Shown here: piece after piece, positions 11,881-25,420 of the stretch
How the letters are laid out: each line of letters opens with the position of its first letter
How positions within the stretch are numbered: the first letter of the stretch is position 1
From: Phoebastria nigripes
Taxonomy: Eukaryota > Chordata > Aves > Procellariiformes > Diomedeidae
Direction of reading: 5' to 3'
DNA length: 64,000 nt
Assembly (NCBI GenBank): GCA_035582835.1
Contig: JAYKAV010003086.1
Coordinates: forward strand, 166,161-230,160
The notes under the pieces: generated by a model
What the model was told of the DNA's origin: nothing
What the model saw: only the letters and a program-made list of their open reading frames with translations
The model's database searches: none
Made by a program: the position numbers and the translations under genes

Positions 11881-14289
11881 TTATTACAATTTAAGAGGTG
11901 TGCTGCCTCTTTGTCCATAAACNAGATTCTGAGTGTAACAACTAGATCTGGAAAAAAAATATTGCTGTGTTCTTTGCTATCATGCACATGTTGTAGAGAG
12001 CAGGTCTCATCCTGATCATTACCTTGATCTAAATGTATATTTAGGGCAAGTATGTTGGGTAAAATCCTCACACTGTAGGCATCTGAAAACCTTTTTCAAT
12101 AAGGCCAGATTTTTAACCTTTATCTAAGCAAAGTACTTGTACTCCTTTTACCTGTGAAGGTGGATTATCAGTCCTGTCCATGTTACCATGATGATTTACG
12201 AAGTAGAAATTTGAGGCAATAATCTAATGGTGATTAAATATTTGGCATTTGCATGACCTTGTGTTTGGCTTACAAAGTAGGATTTTACTTTTCTGAAAAC
12301 CCCTACTTCATATAAACCAGTGGGACAAGAGTTTTGTCCCAGTGTAGGAGAGCATGCTTTTTACAAGTTTATCTCAAGGCAGTGTAAAAAGTAGTCAGTG
12401 AGGTCACTCCTTGTGTCAAGCTCTATAAATATTTTTAAAAGGAAAATATTTGAGACAATTTAGCTTGGACAGAATGGGGAGAGGGATTCTGGTGAAGCTT
12501 TTTACTTTCTATACCCTGTGGTAGGCCGTGTGTGTGTGTGTAGGAGAAAATGTTTCTTCAGCTCAGCTGAACATGGAGACAGGCAGCGAAAGTGCTGCAT
12601 ATAATTCTTTCTGGGTTTATTCATATAAAAGGAATGTATGACATTTAGCCTGAATGGAGCCTTTCAGTGCAATGAATGTACTTAATATAGTTAAGACTTA
12701 TTTTTTAAATATGCTTTAAAAATATGTACCCTTCTCTAATGATAAATTAATTTAATATAGCAATAGGATCAGTGTTGACATGCAAGTGAGTTGTTTAAAT
12801 TACAAGCAGAACATGTACTTATGCTTGGTTTTACAGTCATCCCACACGCTGTATTGAATAATTTAAATTGCTTGTTCAGTTTCTGAACTGACCATTTTGA
12901 ATTCTGTCTTTGTGTCTCATGCCAATACCATAAACTTCATCAGAAACAGTTCAGCCATTTCTGGAAACGATAATGTTTGTGACCCCGTCAAATAATTGGT
13001 TAATAGCTCTAATGTTTTTGCGTTTTAGAACACAAACTTAAAATTCGATAGGGGCATACTGACACTTGCATGTGCCATCAGAAGTACTGAAATATCCTGA
13101 TTCGCAGCATATACCACTTGAACTATTGGAGTATTGCACAAGACATGCTTTGCTAATAGGTTTCATGGATGCTTGCTTATAGCAGAAGTATCACAGCATT
13201 TTTCCTCTTCTAGTCATGCTGCCTAGTGAAAAACTGAGTGAGAGTTTGTAGAGGGGAAATATGTATGTCTAAACATTTATTCTTGGTTTCCTTGCCACCT
13301 AATGTCAGGTAACATACCCAGACTTCCCTTTCCTTCTGCTTCCTAATTGGCTTTCAGTGCTGCTCTTAGCTTTGTCCTCACCTCTTCCCAACTTCCTGTC
13401 CCAGGCTTTTCACTCAGTCTTATTCTCCTTTTTGCACACTTTTCTTTGTAGTATTCATCTATCCTCCCCACTAGTCTGATTCCCCTCATACCCATCTGTA
13501 TGCCCAACAGACCTGGTCTCTTCCCTTTTAAAAATCATCTTCCAATATAAGTATTGATGGGAGATTCCTTTCTTCCTAGGGTTTCCATTGCAAGCTTCAG
13601 GTCCCTGATTCCTCTTTGCCTTCTTTGCCATCCAGCCCCAGCTTTGTGAAAGATATAATATTTTTTTCCAATGCTTTTTACAATACTGTGAGGGGGGGTA
13701 GAGGAGGCAGAAACATTCAAATTATGTGAAATGAAGCACTAAAGAGCCAGAAAATGCCAGAATTCTTTGCCTCTGTGACCTAATTTGTACCTTTCTGTAG
13801 GGTATGGTACAGGCCTGTCTTCAGGTATCTAAATGTACACTCTTATTCCTTCATAAATATATATTAAAAACACCATTTAGACTTTTAAATTTTTTTTTTG
13901 AAGCTGCCTTGTGTAAAGGAGGAAAAAGCAGAAAAACAGAGTATTGAAGCATTTGTTATGCTTGTGAAAGTGTATTATCAAACCACTGTGAAAGTAGCTG
14001 TTTAGCAGCAGTTAGCTGATGATATTCAAAGCCAAAATGTCATTCAGAGTTTCTGGATGAATTGATACATCCTGCAGCAATCCATCACTTAAATGAAGTA
14101 CTCAAAATGATTGACAGTAGCTTTTCAGGAAGCCAAGGCACAAGAAGCAAGGTCTGTGCATAAACAATTGGTTGAAAGAGAGGCAAAAAGGTGAGGAATA
14201 TACAGTCAGCCCTTGTAGTAGAGAAAGGTCACTGCTGTAATTCTACAGAGATTTGCACTGCCTGCCTTATCCAGTGAGGGCAAGCAGTT
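11881..14289. other. Anonymous non-coding DNA
   Basis: No gene was seen. It contains (GT)7 at 12528-12541 and one ambiguous base at 11923. The sub-interval 12835-13080 keeps several CpGs and homeodomain-type ATTA/TAAT words in a complex, non-repetitive context and could be a conserved non-coding element (see findings). Confidence 0.55.
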
Positions 14290-15060
14290 ACGTGACTGCT
14301 GTGCAGTTAAGTTTGCTGATGATATGAGGGTTTTTTTTTAATAAGGACAAGGGTAGATTGTAAAGAATTACAAACGGATCTTCTAAGAGTGAANGACTGG
14401 AGAAGAAAATGGTAGATGAAATTAATTTCTACCATTTGTTATAAATTTATTGAGAGAGGGAGGAGAAATCCTAATTATATATAAAATTACCTCTTAGGTG
14501 CAAATTATTGAGCTTATGAGAGTTCCATGAAAACATCATCTCAGCTGCGGTCAAGAAAGTACGCCAGTTGTGTCCCTCATCAGCAAAAGTACGAGAACAT
14601 TGCTATGTCACTAGAGAAATCTTGGGATTATTTGCATCACGTGCAGTTATGATTCCCCCAATTCCACCAAAGATCAGAAGTGAGGTACTAGAACACAGAA
14701 ACTCTGAGAAAGGCTAAAAAGGTAACTGGAGGTGTGGAATGGTTGCAGTACAAGAAATGACCAAGTAAGTTCACACTCAGTACAGAAAGCAGACAAGTGG
14801 AACGGGTATATAGAAGAGGCTTCTGAAAACACAAAGAGCATGGAGAAAACAGAATGGACAGTGAATAGGTGATCCCTATTCAGTACAAGAACTTGGAGGC
14901 ATCAAAGAACATCAGCAGGACCCAAGTCGAAAACAAAGAAGCAGAGACTTCTTTATGAAAGGCATAACTGAGTAGCGGACCTCCTTGCCAGAAGATAGTG
15001 TGAATGCCAAACATTTATACATGCTCAGGAGAAGTCGAAGCAAAAGAGGAATCTTTTATT
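14290..15060 (+). mobile_element. Ancient CR1/L3-like LINE relic
   Basis: This is a heavily decayed copy. KFADDM at 14309-14326 (FADD at 14312-14323) is the reverse-transcriptase catalytic box. A nearby DLLRV...DW...MK stretch (14380-14425) parallels the usual DLDRLEKW...LMKFN. The 3' part, near 14880-15000 ('caagaacttggaggcatcaaag', 'acaaagaagcagagacttctt', 'acctccttgccagaagatagtgtgaa'), lines up word by word with the C-terminus of reptile/amniote L3-type CR1 elements (RTRG-H, KYFFT, LPxDV). Its divergence is much greater than in the other CR1 copies here. One ambiguous base lies at 14394. Confidence 0.6.
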
Positions 15061-18000
15061 ATTTTCTAGCATGGTTCTTAACTTACTCAGGCCTTGGTGC
15101 ATACTGCTTCTCTAACACTAATCTTGCACAAGAATTTTCTTACAATTCTTAAATCCTATGATTATAGAGGCTAGAAATGTGCAGCTAAGAAATTTGTGTT
15201 GCAGTCAGGAGGAAAAAAATAAACTTCTTAACACAGAGATGATCAGAAATATAAAAACACCCAGCCAGACTAACTCAGTGAACGAGTAAGAACTGCAACG
15301 GCAGAATTGTAGTCTGCTGTTTCAAATCTTAAGGAATGCAATCAGTTGACAGAGCTGAGGAAAGTAAACAAAACTTCTGCCTGGAAAATGGAGATTTTTA
15401 ACCAGCAGGAAAACTCCAGCTTAGTCGAAGACAGCTGGAGACAATACTGAAGGAAAGCACTTACGTCCTGATTCAAAGGAGTCCTGCTGTGTTTGAAAAG
15501 GAAGAGACAAACAGCAAGGTTAAAACTGAGTGGATGTGTACTAATGTCACTGCCCTTATGGTGAGCAAGATAGACATAGATATATAGATATAGCAGATAT
15601 AGAGAGCCTGTTAATATTCTGTAGTTCTTAGGACTACAAATGAACACTAGAAACCCAAGAAATCTCAATGAGCGGGGGTAATAAACTGTTTGTATTTAGA
15701 GACTCCTCCACTGCTGTCCATTTAAAACTAATGGAATGCAGAGGTCAAGAACATGCTTTGCCTTGCTTTCCTTTATCCAGTAGCACTAAAAATATTCAGC
15801 ATTGGCCAGACATCCATGTTGAAATATCCAGCAGAAACTAAAGGCGCTCTCAGCAGCATTTCATGTAGATCATCTGCATGAACAGTGTATTACCTATGAG
15901 AGAAGGAGAGGTGTTACTTCCTTTTTTCTATGGGTTTTCTAAAATTAGAGGAAAAATCCATCAAATTGTAAACAATAGAAGAAATGTTATTTTTTAATGA
16001 AAACTTTGTAGCTTATACTGTAAAAAATCCTTAATAAAGTCATCTAAATTTTATAAATCTGGAGTCTGATCATACGTTTGTCTCTTAAATATGTTAATCT
16101 ACTGTAAGGCATCAAAGCAGACATATGTTTTGGCCATATATACCAGCCAAATACTATACTGCAACAGGAGGCATTATGCAGGTAAGCCTCTGACATTTTA
16201 TGTATAGAGAGATAGAAGAATTACTACTGAAAGTCGGAACTGAGTTAAAAAATAGTTTGACAGGACTAATAATAGCTCTTGGTAGCTATTGCTAAAGATT
16301 ACCTGAAAAAAATGGACAAGTGAGCCAGGCTTGTAAATACATACATTTTACAAGAACACTTAAAAACCCAGTATTTTCTCCTGGGATGACATATATCTAG
16401 TGTCCTAGATAAAGGCATAAAATAAATGCTTTGGTATATGATTTGCACAAATGTTGCAAACACTGTTCCTATAAGCAGCGCTGCTGGTGGTGATAACAAT
16501 GGAGAAACTTTAGGGAGAGAGAAAGGAAAGAGCTGACAGCTTCATGTAGAAAAGGTGAATGATGAAACTTTTTTCAGCCCTGATATAATACCATGGAACA
16601 AAAAAAGGGGGGTCCTTGGTCCTCTGAAGAAGATAAAACAGTGTGTGTTTATAATAAGAAACTTGATTAAAACATAGTTTGATCTCTTGCTTCCTTATCA
16701 TTAAGCAGAAGGTGGATAGCGAATAATGCTGGTCTGTGGCTCAACTAAAAATATACCTGAAGAGGGCTGACCTGTTGTGATTTCTAACCTAAAAGGGGAG
16801 TCTGGGGCAGAATCAAGATTCTAGCTTTTAAAGCCCTAACCTCTGTATTTCCTTATTTAATAACAACAACAAAAAAAACACCAACCAACCAACCAAACAA
16901 AAAACAAAAACAAACCACAAAAAACTTCCCAAAAATAGTTAACAAAGCAAAACCCCCAAACTCAAGCATTTTATTCATGGTGCAATGAAATTCTTCTTAA
17001 TTCTGTTTATTACTTGAGATTGTCCTTTCATTACTGCAAAAAACTTTACTCCTGTTTGTCCCCCCCATCCCACCCTAGGTAAATCTTGTTTTAGTTTTGA
17101 ATCTCCTAAAGCGATCTTCAGCACCTTCCAGCCTAGATCTACCAAGAGCCCACGGATGTCTTTCCACATGCAATGCTTTCCAGGCTCCCTCCTGTCCCAG
17201 TCAAAAAGTGACAATTGCGGTCTTTGTTAAAAACCTCATGACTTAACAATTGTCTGATTAATCTCAAGCTTATTCTTCCAAAAATTCTTCCTTGAGCAAG
17301 AATTGGCTTTGAAGAACTGCATGTGGAAAAAAGGCTTTTCATGAAGTTAGGAGGGAGGGGTGAAATAACACTTTTAATGGAAACTATTAGAAATTCATGC
17401 TTAGCTACAGGATCTCTATAGCAGAGCTATATGTACAGCTACTGAGGTAGATACACAATCTACATGCAGGGTGTAAATCTTTGTAAATAGGAGTATTAGA
17501 CCCAGAGAATTTGTCAGAGAAAAGGGTGTCGTTGGAAATGTCTCTGTAGGTGACAGAAAATCTGTAAGACAGTAAGAGATCCCAGATATATGTTGCAATT
17601 TAACTGTGACTGCTCTGTCCTGCTCATATCTTAAAACTTGCTTCTGTTAAAGTTTGGTTAAAATGGCCAGAGAAATGTCCTATTCCATATAAGAATGCAT
17701 ATCATTGGCTATATAATGCTGGATGGAAGGATGTTGGAGATCATGTTTTATTGGATAAGTAAGTGGAGGTTATGAGTGGGCAGGGGGAGGGGAAGGGGAA
17801 GCTGGAGAAGCTATGACACTATCTGTCAGGGTACACAGTAGTTAAAGACAAGACTGGATAATGACAACGTTGTGATGATGTACAGCAGTAAGGGCTGTCC
17901 ATCAATAAATAAAGTAGGAAGTTTTCGGCAGTGGTCTGACAGGAAAGTCTACACGGAGTCAGATTTCAGAGCTGGAGCACTGAATTGCAGTGAGTCACAC

Positions 18001-18289
18001 AGAGAGCCTGAGAGCTGCCTTTGTTCCACTTGTGTCTGAACGTTGGAGGAGAAACAGCAGGCTCCAGTTTTTATTAACTTCTTACTTTTATAAGCATAAA
18101 ACTCATGTGCACTGAACTTTTTCCTCACTTGAGGTGTTTCAACTGACTTTCAAAAAATGCTCTCATGGTAAGAACTCTCACTTCTAAATTTTACTTTTTC
18201 TTTTTTTCCCCTTGTGCTTCTGTATTACACTCTTCGGTCTCATTCTTTCCCACCCCCCACCCCCTTTTTTTTTGGCACACCTGCTCCAG
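15061..18289. other. Anonymous non-coding DNA
   Basis: No gene or confident transposon was seen. 16861-16925 is an A/C-rich low-complexity tract with (CCAA)n units. Short ATAG-type repeats lie at about 15575-15605. The last 50 bp (18240-18289) is a strong polypyrimidine tract discussed with the candidate exon. Confidence 0.55.
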
Positions 18290-18372
18290 GCATGCCTGGT
18301 GGACCTGGGACTTGCTGCTACCGCTCTTTGGCTTGTCAATCCATGCTGGTTCAGCAGCTCAGATCATAGAAG
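18290..18372 (+). other. Candidate internal exon, signal-peptide-like, gene unknown
   Basis: This 83-bp segment is preceded by a long polypyrimidine tract (C-rich then T9, ending CTGCTCCAG at 18281-18289). It is followed by a consensus donor, AAG|GTAAGAA (GT at 18373). One frame reads WDLLLPLFGLSIHAGSAAQI, a hydrophobic stretch followed by a small-residue AGSAA cleavage-like site, as in a secretory leader. A second frame is also open; the third has a stop near the end. I do not recognise the protein. The same frame stays open from 18165 to 18706. Alternatives are a non-coding RNA exon or chance splice signals in unrelated DNA. Confidence 0.3.
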
Positions 18373-21300
18373 GTAAGAATTCTCCAAATCATGTCTATAA
18401 ATTGAGAGTAAGGGTTAATTTTAAGATACACTTTCCTAATATGGAAAGAGACTCTACATTTCAGATCTTCATTTTCTCTGCTGCTTACTGTTCTTCATTT
18501 CATATAGGGAAGCTGCTGCAAGTTAAGAGGTTAAATTGCCATTCATTCTGGAAAAGGGAAAATAAATACATTGGTTCCCCAGCTGTAAGGCAGCCTATCA
18601 TGCATGCTCTCTCAATATTTCTTCAGAGTGTAATAATCAACAGAAAGTACTTCAAAGAAATGGAGAATACTGAATGTTTTTGGGTGTTTCATGTCAGAGA
18701 AAGGTAGCAGAAAGCAATTGGGATAGATGTATGTGTCACTCTGGAGATATCAGGAATGTGCCAGGCACGGTGTGAGTGCAAAGACACAGATGTGATGCTT
18801 GTTCTAGTGCATAGAGATTTCTCCTGGTAAGTGTCTGAGCAAATTGTGATTTTCAGATCTCTTGAGTTAAATGTTTAGTTTTACCAGCCTAGCCTTTATG
18901 GACTTTCAGTGAAAAGTCTTTCTGTAACTGCAGATAATATGTTCTTGTAACAGAGCCAAATCCCTCAGCATCTCTGAAAGACATAGCCTCAAATTTAACT
19001 TAAGAGAGAGAACATTGATTTAAAAGTTTACATGTAATTTTGAGAAAAGTGAAAAAGCTTCATATATAACTTTTCCATTATGAGCAATGAAAAAGAGGTT
19101 TTTTTACTATCTTATCAAAAACAGTCTGAATTTGTTATGTAAATGACCCCTAGATAACTATGTGATAGGAGCATTAGAAATTATTGAAGGGAAGTAGATA
19201 TTGCACATGAAGACTTTAATGTTACTCAGACTGTTTTTTTCTTTTTAATTGACACTGCCATAGAATAGATGGTGCATCTAAGAGCCAAAGTGCTAGGTAG
19301 TTATTTCAGTAAGAGAAAAAGCCACAGATTAGTTATCACTAACAAATGCTGTAAGTGCAGATGAGAAATGTGTAATGCTGTATTACAGATAATTAATTAA
19401 GGAAACAAACTGGAACCAGCTATTAGAATGAGGAAAATGTTAATGTATGTTTGAATAGTGACAGAAATACAATATATTGCATATACATTGGAGATAAATC
19501 TGTTGCATCAGGCGAAAATGTTTTTCTTGAGCTGATGAATGACAGTGCAGTGAGTGAGATCTGGACAGGAGAGAACCAAATTTTGGCACATAAAAGTTAA
19601 TAAGCAGAAGCTCATTAAAACTACAAGCACAGTGATAAAAAGAACAAATATTTATTTGACACACAATTTCTTTTTTGGTGGATCTATGCCAGTTTCTATT
19701 ACCTGAAGCTTTGGTTCTTTAAATATCCTACCCCGTGAAAGTCAGATCAGAAGTCAGAAGTAGGAAAGATAACCCCTACTGATACAGGACAGTTTCTTCC
19801 TGTGCAGAATCTTATTACTGCTGGAAGGACTCCTAACCTTACCATGAATGAAGATCGAGTGGGGTTATGCAAGTCTCCTTAGATCACTAGAGACTTGGAG
19901 ACTGTTCTAGGAATGTGTTCCTGCATGATTGTCCTAGCCCAATATTCTTCCCTACTCATTTGTCTGTGAATACAAAAGTTCCTGTTCCCAAATGTTTACT
20001 AAATTTTTTTTACATCTGACTTTTAAGTGCCTGATGTAATAGGGATCTCATGCTTTCTGTTCCACAACATTGGACTATGTTATAAGCAATATTTTCCTGA
20101 TGCTTGGTTTAAATGTTTTCATCTCCTGAAATCAGGTCTTTAGTGCTAGAAANAGGAATAATCCTCCTTTCTTTCTGGTGCTGCAAATACATGAACAATA
20201 TAAATTCTCCCTGTAACTACTGAAGAGTGAAGAGTTATATATACTTCAAATCTTTTAGTCTAACTATTGCAGAAATAACCTCTTTTTCCTTTCCCACAGT
20301 TTCTTTTAGTAATAGAGTGCACAGAAATAAATTGTGTATTTAAGATTAAAGTGCTTGGAGACACAGGGAGATGAGTTGACCTTCTGGTATTCAGGCTTTT
20401 TGCTGCTAAACCTATGCTTTATCCAGTGTCCATTTTGTCACTGTGTCCTTTAAGATTACTGCTTTCCAGGATTCTCCAGCCCACTGAATATTGCTGCACT
20501 GCTTTTCTGATGGCTGACCTCTCCTCTGTCTCCCCATAGCACATATTTATATCTCTAAATTCCTTTTTATATAAGAGGAACTTGGAATGAGTAAACGTCG
20601 TTTTAGAGGAACAGTGCAGGTGCCTTCTGCTGTACAATTGTACAGGTTATATGCAAAAGGAAAAAAATACCTTGAGATGTTCTTGAGTTGGTTAAATAAT
20701 GTCAAGAAAATTGTTCACAGATTAAATTATTCACTGAGGTATTGGGAAGGAATAACTTATTTTTTACAAACCTGCAGACAAAGCAGTGACCCTCAGAGAG
20801 TTTAGAGGAGAAAAGTTTGTCATCTTCGCCTTCACCAACCAGACAACCTCTTCAAAGAGGTCTAGTGAATTTGCTCACTGGTATGCGATTAGGCAGCTAT
20901 AGCCTTGTCTTCTTGTTTTCCCCAGGGGAGCACCAAATTGAGGAGAGGAGTGGAGGGTGCAGATAAAAACAAAAGCCTCAGCAGCCCTCCAGCAGAGGGC
21001 TTGAGCTCTGAATGTCTTTGTGAGAGATAATAGAAAGATTAGTTAGAAAATTTTGATCAGTTTCCTATGAGGAAAAGTATATTGACCAAGTCTTGTTCTT
21101 CTTGAGCAAACCGTATGATTATGGACAGTTCCTACAGAGGAGGAGGAAACAAACTGAAAGTATGGTGGGAAAGTGTAGGGGGAAAAGTCAGATGGCAGTC
21201 TTTGAAATTGTTTGAGAACTTCTGGGGTTTAGTTTAACTTTTAGTGAACTTGTGTGATGTTAGGATTTTTGTTTCAGTAGAAGTGTTGCTTTCATTTCCA

Positions 21301-24300
21301 AGTCCTAGAATGTCTGACTACTGCTTTCATTGTAAAATGGGACAGACAATAAAACAGAGTATTTAAAACCTTATATTTAAAATCATGAGTTAATAATTCA
21401 CAGTACCAGCTGAAACCCCTTCTTGATGAAAATGACATCTGTTTAGCTTGTTAAAATGAAGTTTGATATCTGTTATGTAATTTGTAGATCAAGCTATGTG
21501 TTGTGACAGAATCTAAAAAAATTTGAAAAATTTAATTCAGAATTTTAGAATTCTGTTACATGTTCTGCAAATTGATGGGATTTGGTCATTATTTCACTAA
21601 AACTCTTAAGAAATACTTGGATCTTGCTTTAGAGTGAAACTGAACAGGGGTTCTGGAATCTCAGCAGTTCCTGTGAGTTATAATTCTGAATTTTTACTAA
21701 CTCTGTTGGAAAATTTTAGTCCCTTTCACTGCAGCTAGTATTGCACATGTACAAAAAGGTAAGAAATAATATGCCTTCTTCCTCTTCACCCAAATAGAGT
21801 GTCATCTGAACTATGGAGCGCTTTTGCAGTTTTTCACCTGTGTTCATGAAAATTGTGCAAATACAGTACCCTATTCTACTTGGGTTTGTGTGGGAGGGTT
21901 AAAGATACATTGGTGTCTTAATAAATTACTTCATCACTTCTCCTTTGTTCAAATGACAATTAAGCATGTATCTATCTGTACATAAAAGTGTAGTCTGTCT
22001 TATTCTATCTGGTATTGCCTTGTGGTGCATGTACTTGGCCTTTAATTATGCCCGATAATATATCTTGATTTACATTGATTACCCTGGCTGCTTTTTCCAT
22101 GTTGCTTTGCATCTTCAACCACAAATTAAGTTAGTGAATAGAAGGTGCTCAGAACACAGTCCTGAACTTGCTGGTACCCAGATTGTGGACAGAACTAAAA
22201 TTATAAAATCTGAATGCTAACCATGCTGAAGTCTGAATGATAGAGTTCTCCCTATGACTTGCTCTAGCCTCTTGCAGAAGTCATATTTATTCTTCCAGGC
22301 TATCTAGGCAGTTATCAGTGTTTTTCAGTTCTTGGCATTCAAATCAGTGCATGCCTTTAAAAAAAAAAAAATAGAAAAAAGATTGTTTAAATGTATGTGG
22401 TTCTGCAGTTTGTATTATGTTTATGTGCTCTAAAAGAAGCTTTACAAATTTCTCATTGACATCTGGGTTTTATTATTAGCCAAGCTGAACAGCGCTTTCT
22501 TGCCCTAAGTAACATGCTCAGCAATAGTTTACATAAAGTAAATATTTGTCTCTTTCCTTGGCTCTCTGTTCACAGAATGGCTGTCATTAGGCTGTTGACA
22601 TAAACTTTGCACTCATGACCTGCTGAGTTTAATGGAGAATCCTGAATTATTGACTTTCATTGGCTGTTGATTAACTGGTGTGATTCATACAAGCAGCTAG
22701 CCTGCACTTCTCTTCACAATGAACCAACATAATGAGTGTAAATACATTTAAAAACTTGTTTCTATCAAGTAATTGCTGTAGATGCTTTGAGCGTTAAATC
22801 ACACACAATCACACAGACTTATGTGGTGACAGGGATGGCTCAGTCTATTCTTTCCTAAGACAGAACACAATTACATTAATGCTGGTCTGTACGGAGCACA
22901 GTATTTTGTAAAGGTAACTTGGATGGCACTATATCTTCTTGTACCAGACTGAGCATTTGGACATCATCAAACTGCACTTGAGTCTCAACTGGACAAGCCA
23001 CTGTGTATCTTTCAGAGGCGTCTTCAGGCTGTTACCAGCTGTTGNGCATGTTTTTAATGTGGAGCTGAGCCTGATTTCATAGCTAATAAAATGCCTTTCC
23101 ATGCAAAATGTAGTTAATTTACTATAGAAAATCAGTTGGGGTCATCTGTATGAGTAGCTGAAGGGATTGATAACACCAGTAGAACAAACCTGATTTAGTA
23201 AATTTGTTCCATTTTGTCACTTTTCTAAATGGATTAGTTTTCTATGTAACACCCTCTACATGCTAATTCTCTTGGACAATGAACTACATGTTTGCTAAGC
23301 TACTCTACCAGGCAACAGAAGACTTTTTTGGCCTTTTTTGAGGCCTCAGAAGGGGAAACTAGCTGGGGTGGATATAGTATTATAATGGCTGTCTTCATTT
23401 CCTCTCTGAAGGCATCTTGGTCACACTGGAAGCCTGCGGTAAGAAGTTGTTTCCATGATCTGAATAGAACTTAAAATCTCAATTGTGCTTGCATTTGCCA
23501 CTAAATGGTGTTTGAAGGACCTGCTCTGCTGAGAAAGGCCATACTGAAATACTTCCTTTCTATGTTGTTCTGGCTCAGCTGTAGACAGTGCAACACAAGG
23601 AATTTCTTGAAAGAAGTCCTAGTGGTCTCCTGAGTATATAAATGCATATATATTTGTTTGGGCACTGCCATGCCCACTCACAGATTTCCCACAGCCTTGC
23701 GCTATATCTCTGTTACTCAATTTGTGTCCTATGCAGCAGCTGCTGTGTAAAAATTGCTAGTTCCAGGTACTCCAGGTACTTCTGGTAGTACCTGTTAACA
23801 AGCATCAATTTAATTAAAATATGTCAGCTGTGATTGATTTCTTATATGTTGAGGACAATGCCTGATCCTGATGATCTAGTGTTAGGTACTGAACTACCGC
23901 TCCTTGCTACAGAGGTGAATGGATGATTGGAGAGAACGAGAAATAGTGCTTTAAGTGGCTAGGAGTAGTTAGCAGAGCACAGTGATTTATGCTGTGTGCA
24001 TAAGAATAGCCTTGGCTTGTTTGGTTCAAGCAGGTGAACATAGACACAAATACAGATTTCAGCTGCACGCTGCCAATGAGCAGCGGAAGGGAAGATTTGA
24101 TTGCACTATTTATGTTTCGGATATTCAAAGGGTTCCAAAGAACTTATTTGCTATTCTAACATGTTAATTGCGAAATCAAACACTTGTTTTGGAGGCTGCC
24201 TGTCCCTTTGGCTGTGATTTCTTCCCCTTTCCTTTGGTGTGTGAGCTGTGGATTGGTTTGGTTCTTCTCATAGTGGTATCTCACATTTGACCAAATTCAT

Positions 24301-25161
24301 GCAGTAGCTTTGCCAATTTACACAGTGTGCCTTGGCTAGGAAGACGGTGAATTGTACAGTTTGGTGAAATCTGATTGCTTTATTTCAGATGCCATTAACG
24401 CTATCTATTTAAGAGAGGATGTCTATTTACCACCACTATTTCTAGGTCACCAAACAATCTTTTCCTATTTGGCCAACCCATACAATTACAGCAGGTTTAA
24501 AAACCAACAAAATTAGCCAGCAATTTGGACAGTGGTAATTCTGTCCATGTTATCTTCCCATCTCTAGTAGCTCCTGTTCCCAAACATGGAAAGTCACAGA
24601 CATTGCAGAGAGTAGAGTGCAGGTAGAATTCTCCCAAAGAATGAGTAAAATGGGCAAACCCTAATTTTAATGTATTTGCATATGAGGAGCATGAAACAAC
24701 AGACGTATTATTCAGGATACATTCTGGTGAGAAAACCTTGGAAAAAGCAACAGACAGGGCTGAATGTGCCCTGCCAAAGAATTGCAGTATTTTAAATGAG
24801 TATCTGTCTTACCACTCAATCTGAGAAGAACCAGGGTCTGAACCAAGTTTTTCTGAGGGGTTCTGAGAAGAACCAGGGTTTTCTGGAGGCACTCGAGTGT
24901 GTTTCATTCCAAACATTCAATTGACAGAGGCCTGAAGCTGGTAATAGTGATTCAGTGATGAGATTTTAATTTGCACTGCACTGTCATTCATGGTCTTTTG
25001 CTTCATCTTCAGTACAGAAGGTAGAATATTAACAAGAATGGGCTTTGGCCAGTTCATTCTATGCTTGGTAATCTCCAGGGTCTTATGACTCCGGGTCTAC
25101 CTCCATTGCTATCAATGAACCCACTTTTTGCTGTGATCAGTTCCTACCTAGTAATTTATAA
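18373..25161. other. Anonymous non-coding DNA
   Basis: No gene or confident transposon was seen. Single ambiguous bases lie at 20153 and 23045. A 42-bp tandem duplication begins at 24821. Two complex, non-repetitive sub-intervals (22480-22800 and 24000-24230) look like possible conserved non-coding elements and are listed in findings. Open frames are all under 85 codons. Confidence 0.55.
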
Positions 25162-25166
25162 CTGCT
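25162..25166. repeat. Target-site duplication (left), CTGCT
   Basis: CTGCT lies immediately before the TGTCCTGG start of the LTR and is repeated exactly after its CACAACA end. A 5-bp duplication is the hallmark of retroviral integrase-mediated insertion. Confidence 0.9.
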
Positions 25167-25420
25167 TGTCCTGGTTTTGGCTGGGATACAGTTAATTTTC
25201 TTCCTAGTAGCTGGTACAGTGCTGCGTTTTGGATTTAGTATGAGAAGCATGTTGATAACACACTGATGTTTTAGTTGTTGCTAGTGTTTACACTAGTCAA
25301 GGACTTCTCAGCTTCCCATGCTCTGCCAGGTGCACAAGAAGCGGGGAGGGGGCACAGCCAGGACAGCTGACCCAAACTGACCAAAGGGATATTCCATACC
25401 ATATGAGGTCATGCTCAGTA

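Noticed and set aside
18165..18707. 180-codon open frame, the longest in the window
   Set aside because: As a single-exon gene it is not credible: it begins in a poly-T tract and its second half is ordinary AT-rich DNA. Only the 83-bp segment with splice signals is kept, as a low-confidence candidate exon.
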